NCBI GenBank assembly: GCA_037013685.1
Contig: CM072889.1
Location: 12,967,976-13,031,975, forward strand
DNA length: 64,000 nucleotides
Direction: 5' to 3'
From: Acridotheres tristis
Lineage: Eukaryota; Chordata; Aves; Passeriformes; Sturnidae
Below are positions 58,801-64,000 of the stretch, one piece after another. How positions within the stretch are numbered: the first letter of the stretch is position 1; every line of letters begins with the position of its first letter. The translations under genes were made by a program, and so were the position numbers. The notes under the pieces are model-generated. The model saw nothing but the letters and a program-made list of their open reading frames with translations. It did no database searches and was not told where the DNA came from.

Positions 58801-60899
58801 CTGATTTCTTTCTGATCATGTCAACAGAAAACAAATTGCCCTTAGAAGAATGTCACTCATGTTAAAATTGGCTTTCCAAAAGCAATTTACTCCCACCAGC
58901 AGGGACTGTGATTCAAAGTTTCTAGTTTAAGCTGAAAGAGGCACTTATTTTTCTGGACTTGAAAAAATTGTAGTGGTGATGCCATTTTCAAGAGACAGCC
59001 TGACTCCCCCCTGCCATGGCAACCCACAAGGCTGATCTCTCAAAAACTGAACAGGAGATACTAAGAAAAGCATCAGCTCCCTTCCCCTCACCACAGAGAG
59101 AGTTGCAACGTGCCACCTCTCTGCTTTGCCTTCCTGAGCACTGCCAAGGCCAAGCCCAGAGCTGGAGTCTGACGTGTAACACAAATTCATCACAGATCCA
59201 TCCTCTGACTGGAAATTTGCTGCTCTGCCCAGCATTAACGTCTTCAGACAAGAGCAGGTGCCAGTAAGCAGCCCTGTTATGCATCAGCCCCGTGTGTAAT
59301 TTCATTGCTGTGAGACCGGCACCGCAGCACAGCGAGTGCTGGGTACAGCTGATTTATGGTGCTCCATCAGAAATGCATGTCCTTACGTCAGCTTTGGCAA
59401 CTGTGACCTTGAGGAAGAGGAGTGTGTAGCCAGCTGGGAGACTTGGCATTCCCCAAGGTGTCTGTGTTTCCTGAAGAAGTATTTCACTTGGCATCTGTCA
59501 GAGCTGCGGTAAGGTCAGCTCAGCCCAGCCACTCCAACGCTTTGCAGAGCACAGAGTAAGAGGCTACTACTCCATCTCATCTCATTCCATGAGAATCCAC
59601 TTCCCTGGAAGAACATCTTGGTAGCTGCTGAGTGCTCAGTGTTTCCAAGGGCTCCCATAACAGAAAGGCCACATGAGCAGAGGGTTTAGGTCCCTGCTCC
59701 CTGGATCCACACTCCACCTGAGGAAGTTTGCTCTCAGGACAAGATTCTCTCTAAAGCTTTTCCCCTGACCCGAAAGAAAAACAGCGCCAAGGTGCAGGTC
59801 CGCTGTGTGTTCACCTCCAGGGGTCAGCCCAGAGAAACACTCTGTGTATCTATGTAAATATCATCTGACAAGTAAATACAGCATTAAACATTAAAAACAC
59901 CGGGAATTAATTTTCCTATGATGCTCTGAATGATAATAATGATACTAAAATATGAGCTCTCAACTCTGTAATATTCCTAATTCAGCCACTTAAAATGCTT
60001 TCCACTCCAAGCAGGTTGTTTTTTATTTGGCTGCAGTTAATTGGCCAGTCAGAAGTCAGTCACATCTGCCACATTAATATTTCCAGTCCTATAAGAATTA
60101 CTGAACTGCATCTTTCAATATAACTCTGAGACCTTAAAGGTACAATAAAATCTGGGAGTTAAATTGCTTTTAAAAAGCTTAGGGTATTGTACTGGTCAAA
60201 AGACAAGGAAGAGGGAAATACATGCCTTTAAAGAGGATTATATAATTTGTACTTACTAAAGACTAACCATTCCCTCTATAAACATCACAGCTGCTGCAAT
60301 ATATAGGTCACTGAGATACAAGCTCAGGAAGGTGCCTACAACCTCAAGAGAGCAGGCACAGAGGTCTATAAGACATTTTAACATGAGTCCAAAGGAGTGC
60401 TACACAAGAGTCAAAGAATTAATTTGGAATTAACCAGTTGAACCATAAGGAGGAAAAACAGAAAGTATGAATTCAAGAAACATGCAGACATTTTTCTTAG
60501 ACTGCTTAAAAAAAACCCCAAACCACACAAAAAGGGCTAAGAAGGATCTTTACATGTGAAAAGCTCTAAATTGTAGTAGGTGAAGGGAAAAAAGTCAAAC
60601 AACAAATGTTAATTTTTCATCCATTTTTAACGTGAAACTACACACCAATACTCTTTTGCTAAGCACTCTTAAAAAACTGCTCATTAGCTGAACACTGAGG
60701 CCATAAAAATAAACAACCATGATGGTGGGAAAGCGAGGAGACACTTACCTGTAGGGATGAATGTAGGCTGTTGCAACTGCATGTTGGCTAGAGCCTGTTG
60801 GTAGTGGAAAACGCTTGGGTTAAAGACTGTGGTGGCACCATTGTTTTTTTCAAGTGCTGGCCTCTTTGGTAAAGGTTGAAGTGCACCAGGCGGCAGGGC
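52715..60899 (-). CDS. MBNL3: MBNL3, muscleblind-like splicing regulator 3 (3' part only)
   Basis: MBNL3 is a CCCH zinc-finger RNA-binding protein that binds YGCY motifs and controls alternative splicing and polyadenylation, mostly opposing muscle differentiation. Only the C-terminal exons are in the window: 151 nt (60749-60899), 36 nt (58454-58489), 95 nt (56274-56368), 74 nt (54795-54868) and a terminal exon from 52872. They read [58 protein letters not shown] and [15 protein letters not shown], a clear muscleblind signature, with exon sizes 36 and 95 identical to those of MBNL1. All splice sites are GT-AG and phases agree. The zinc-finger exons lie beyond the right edge. MBNL1 and MBNL2 are similar; the RAP2C and FRMD7 neighbours indicate MBNL3. 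The C-terminus depends on exon choice. Confidence 0.93.
52873..54794 (-). other. MBNL3: MBNL3 last intron
   Basis: 1.9 kb without other recognised features. T-rich sequence precedes the terminal exon. Confidence 0.8.
54795..54868 (-). CDS. MBNL3: MBNL3 exon, 74 nt (alternative C-terminus)
   Basis: After the 95-nt exon it reads [18 protein letters not shown] and a TAG stop at 54812-54814. The family has a similar tail (ending T/SQM) in MBNL1-3. The acceptor is GCTGTAG and the donor GTAAGT. The stop is 17 bases before the donor, so transcripts should escape nonsense-mediated decay. Confidence 0.9.
54869..56273 (-). other. MBNL3: MBNL3 intron between the 95- and 74-nt exons
   Basis: 1.4 kb. 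The part next to the 95-nt exon is GC- and CpG-rich (about 55980-56230) and holds a CA-type repeat (56108-56150). Confidence 0.8.
56108..56150. repeat. CA-type microsatellite
   Basis: About 43 bases of interrupted CA repeats inside the intron just downstream (on the transcript) of the 95-nt MBNL3 exon. CA repeats can bind hnRNP L and influence splicing of neighbouring exons. Confidence 0.85.
56274..56368 (-). CDS. MBNL3: MBNL3 exon, 95 nt (frame-changing cassette)
   Basis: Encodes [20 protein letters not shown] followed by [12 protein letters not shown]. The acceptor CGAAAG has a rather weak pyrimidine tract; the donor is GTTTGG. It enters in phase 1 and leaves in phase 0, so its inclusion decides the frame of everything downstream. 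The weak splice sites fit an alternatively spliced exon. Confidence 0.93.
56369..58453 (-). other. MBNL3: MBNL3 intron upstream of the 95-nt exon
   Basis: 2.1 kb. Next to the exon there is an RFX X-box palindrome (56446-56459) and a cluster of YGCY words on the transcript strand (about 56490-56570). The part at 56.7-57.6 kb is GC-richer and has long overlapping open frames on both strands that resemble no protein. Confidence 0.8.
56446..56459. promoter_or_regulatory. RFX X-box palindrome GTAACCATGGCAAC
   Basis: A 14-base site matching the RFX-family consensus (GTNRCC-AT-GGYAAC type) at every key position. It lies 78 bases upstream of the 95-nt MBNL3 exon on the transcript strand. The sequence match is seen; binding is inferred. 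Confidence 0.4.
58454..58489 (-). CDS. MBNL3: MBNL3 exon, 36 nt (cassette type)
   Basis: Encodes [12 protein letters not shown] across the junctions. The acceptor is GTGCAG and the donor GTAGGT. It enters and leaves in phase 1, so it can be skipped without changing frame, as in its MBNL1 counterpart. Confidence 0.93.
58490..60748 (-). other. MBNL3: MBNL3 intron upstream of the 36-nt exon
   Basis: 2.3 kb with no second exon recognised. The stretch 59.8-60.2 kb is AT-rich and of even composition, as conserved intronic elements often are, but this cannot be shown without an alignment. Confidence 0.75.
60749..60899 (-). CDS. MBNL3: MBNL3 exon, 151 nt
   Basis: Encodes [20 protein letters not shown], then [20 protein letters not shown] and [10 protein letters not shown]. 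The acceptor is CCACAG and the donor GTAAGT, phase 0 to 1. The LPKRPALEK segment is the basic motif implicated in nuclear localisation in this family. Confidence 0.94.
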
Positions 60900-63800
60900 C
60901 TGTGGATAAGGGAGTCATTAAAGACAAGTGGAGTAAATAAAGAGGCCTGATGTAGGTCAAGCATGCAATAAATAATAGGGGGTCTTGGCTGCAAATCACC
61001 TGCAACTCTATCAACTTGGCGAGACAGGAAAGAGAAGAGCAGCTAAGTCACAGTTGGTGAAACAACACCTTCACTAGGTAAGCAGTTAGTAAAGGCACCA
61101 GGAGGAGGGGCAGAGTCCAGAAAGAGGAGGGATGCTAAGAGCTTTTCAGCAGGACTGACTTGGGTATAGAGGGAGAAAAAAGCATTGGGAAAAGGAAGGG
61201 GAGAGGTGATCACCTCGACAGGATGCTACAAAGAGCAGTTGCAGGCAACAAGCATTAAAAATCCCAAAACAAACAGGAAAAATATAGTAGATGACTATTT
61301 AAAACCCAAGATTAGCATAAGCAACAAATGCCATGAAAAAAAAACGGATGCCTGCTTCTGGTTCAACACCTGCCTACACGTATGTGTGCATGTGTGGAAG
61401 CATGCACACTGTGCAGCCAACCCATGTGTCCAGATGGTAAAGCTGTAGCTGTTGCCAATTACACACATAACATTACATTCACAGTAAAATGCATTTCCAC
61501 TTGTTAGTAGAGAGGCTGAGCAACATGGTCAAGACCAGGCCTGATTCTCCACCGCTCACACCGGAGGCACAGCCCACCACCAGCAGATTTGGACCAGCTC
61601 CCACTTTATAGGAGGTGGCCTCCATCAGTCAAATACTGCTCACTCGTTATTAACAGTGGAAAAAGCCATTGACAAATCCCTTCTTTTCATTCTATCACAC
61701 CACCAGGCTTCTTCCAGCCCGTCAAACCTGTTCCATGATCAGACTTGGTAAAAAGCATTAACCCAACACAGGAACTTTTCTCAGTGAGTTACTCATCATT
61801 CATCCAAGCATGTCTCAACAGCAAAGTAGTATGTCAGGTTCTTAAGAGACAGGAATGTTTCTAATGATTTACAGCTTTTCATTGTACCCAAGTAAGAAAC
61901 CACATTTTTTTCTCCACATTGTGATAGAAAAGGGTCCTTTTTAATTATGCCCCGCAGTCCTTTTGCACGTAACACTTCCATTGACGTCAATGAGATTTAT
62001 GCACGTGGAAGTCATGCAGAATCAGGTCATTTCTGACTAGTTGTTAGTCTGTATCATGTAGCAAAGCAATGGCTGAAAAACAGGGTTATCACTCCTATTT
62101 TTATTTTAATAGGTCACAAATGAATGGTAGGTAATGGAGAAGGTTTGGCTAATGAAGGGTTAAAGCTACAAACACACAATACTCGGAAGAAAGGACACAA
62201 GTAAAGAGATTTTAAAGCGTTATGAAGATCTACACACAACAGAATGCAAGTGAAATCTTGCAACAGTTTGTTGCCATCTAGAAACAGGTTTCACTTTAAT
62301 TTGCTATAGGAGACTGCTCATCTGAGAAATGTTAAGCAACATACTTCCAGGCAAAACATTACTCCATCCTATCTCAACTCACATGGTTGCTTTTGGGTGG
62401 TTTTAATATTAAAAAAGAAAATTAGAAGAAATTGCATTTGCAAAACGGCCCTCAGACATGCACACATCCTTTGCCTATGCTAGTGGGCATTCACTCTCAG
62501 CATTAGGATTTAATCTTCTCAGATTTCTTCTGGCTGCTACCAAAAGACAGTAGTCAAAGATGAGACAATATTCTCAGACACAGACACCAAAATCTTTTAC
62601 TTAAGATCTGTATTTTAGGATGATGTACAGGTTTTCATTTCTAGGGAAGCTTTCATTGCTATCTGTGTTGAATCTGCCGATTACCTACAACTTGTCTATG
62701 TAATGATGGCTACGTGACCGTTCCTCCAGGCACGGGACACATCTGCAGCTTACACAGTCTGGACTAGTTTCATGTGCATCACAGAGGTTTTACAGCTTTA
62801 CAGTGACTGAAGAACCTGCTACTTAAATTCATGCTCCTTACGGTACCCAATTGCTAAATAATCCTTTTCAGACACTTCCAAAATCTGCCGAAGAAGAAGA
62901 ATGTACTAATTATAGCAAAGCAACTGTGCTGGGCACATAATGGACTTTTGACTCCCTGCTTCTTGGCCAAAGGCTGTCACCACCCCAAATCCCACAATGG
63001 TAGTGCCAAAAGCAGAACAGCTGAAGGCTTTGAGACCTTGCTGTGAAGTCCCAGCACATCACAGGACAATTCCCAAGTCCAGCACTGCAGTCAGAGGGGA
63101 GCATACAGACACTAGCAGGCCCCAGGGATGTCAAGACACATCAGACTATCCCACCATCTCTCCAGCATTGCCCTCTCTCCTAACCTGCCACAGTCCCTCG
63201 GGAGAAAGGTCAAGAAAGCTCTGGCAGCATCACTGATGCTCCCTCAACAGCAGCCAGGTAGAGAAACACAAATAAATGCAATATTTCCAGAGTGTTCTAA
63301 AGAAACAAGCACTCTGCAGCAGCTCCTGTGCCACCTGAAGTCCAGCTCTCCCATGTGGGCTCTGTGGGCAGCGGAGCTAGGAACCCATCTTGATCTGCTT
63401 CTGGTTCGACCCAGCCCTGTGGGTCACCCCTCCACCCCAGCAGCTGGAGGAGTGTTCACACAGGATATATGCAGATGTGCTCCTCCTGCTGCCGAACTGA
63501 TCTTATTTTAGATACCAAGGTGTAGGAGGGCCTAAGGAGACATAATGATCTGGCTTCAGCACTGCTCCAGCCAGTGTGCTGAGGTAAGAGCCTCAGGCCA
63601 GGACCATGCTCACCGAAAGGTCCATCTACAATGCCTTGAAGAGGCATCTAAAATCGCACATGATGAAGCCTGGCCAATACAGCTTCTGCACCGCGTTCTG
63701 GCAGGGACACAGGATTAAACAAATGTGTCTCATTTCACACGGGCTACAATTTTTATATCGCTCAGGACCTGCAGGAATTGTAGCAGCTCAAGGGGATACA

Positions 63801-64000
63801 ACATTTCTTTCTTGCAGCATGTCGCTGCTCTGTAGGAATCCTAAAAGCAGAATATACAAAAGCCAACAGAGACTCCTCACCACCAAATTCTGTAGCCAGT
63901 GTCTCCCCACAGCAGCAAAGGAATCAGAGGAAACCCCTGTAGCAAAGAACTTGATGAGTTCACCTCATCCAGCTGCTTGTGCTTTCCCTCTGGACAAGCT
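60900..64000 (-). other. MBNL3: MBNL3 intron running off the right edge
   Basis: No zinc-finger exon (CKYFHPP- or CREFQRG-type translation) was found, so the window ends inside this intron. A 54-nt exon encoding an SLKRPLEATFDL-type segment, known from MBNL1 at this position, was looked for and not seen. Confidence 0.7.

Noticed and set aside
60900..64000. Search for MBNL3 zinc-finger exons and the 54-nt exon
   Set aside because: No translation with CCCH spacing or an SLKRPLEATFDL-like segment was found in this stretch.

Overview
The window is vertebrate nuclear DNA, most likely from a bird. It has spliced genes with GT-AG introns, long AT-rich 3' UTRs, a CpG-island promoter and a CR1-type LINE tail, the dominant avian repeat. 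Three genes can be recognised by piecing exons together. All lie on the minus strand in the order FRMD7, RAP2C, MBNL3, which is the order known from mammalian Xq26. No operon, phage, CRISPR or bacterial-type system is present.

Region by region: (1) 1-130 looks like the 3' end of a plus-strand gene with a strong polyadenylation signal; by synteny this would be STK26, but no coding sequence is visible. (2) 1.4-13.1 kb holds FRMD7. All 12 coding exons could be placed with consensus splice sites and consistent phases, giving a 694-residue FERM/FERM-adjacent protein. (3) 13.1-22.7 kb is intergenic, with a GC-rich, promoter-like patch near 20.6-21.2 kb. (4) 22.7-32.7 kb holds RAP2C: two coding exons encode a complete 183-residue small GTPase, a CpG-island promoter carries ETS and CRE-like sites, and a separate 3' UTR exon at 22.7-25.2 kb is proposed. 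A 44-bp minisatellite lies just upstream of the promoter, followed by a (GGGCT)n tract and a CR1 fragment. (5) 33.6-45.7 kb is intergenic, with no recognisable gene. (6) 45.7-64 kb holds the 3' part of MBNL3: a 7-kb 3' UTR, a terminal exon, three internal exons of 74, 95 and 36 nt, and a 151-nt exon. The zinc-finger exons lie beyond the right edge.

The three genes do not form a shared pathway. FRMD7 is a membrane-cytoskeleton adaptor of neurons, RAP2C is a Ras-family switch, and MBNL3 is a splicing regulator. Their adjacency is conserved vertebrate synteny. The most interesting points are: the MBNL3 terminal exon is readable in two frames, giving very different C-termini depending on upstream exon choice; an isolated CpG island lies inside the MBNL3 3' UTR; two RFX X-box palindromes are associated with MBNL3; and RAP2C appears to have a separate 3' UTR exon.

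Limits: exons were placed by reading translations and splice motifs by eye. UTR ends, promoters and regulatory sites are inferences. Comparisons with human proteins rest on general family knowledge, not on an alignment run here.
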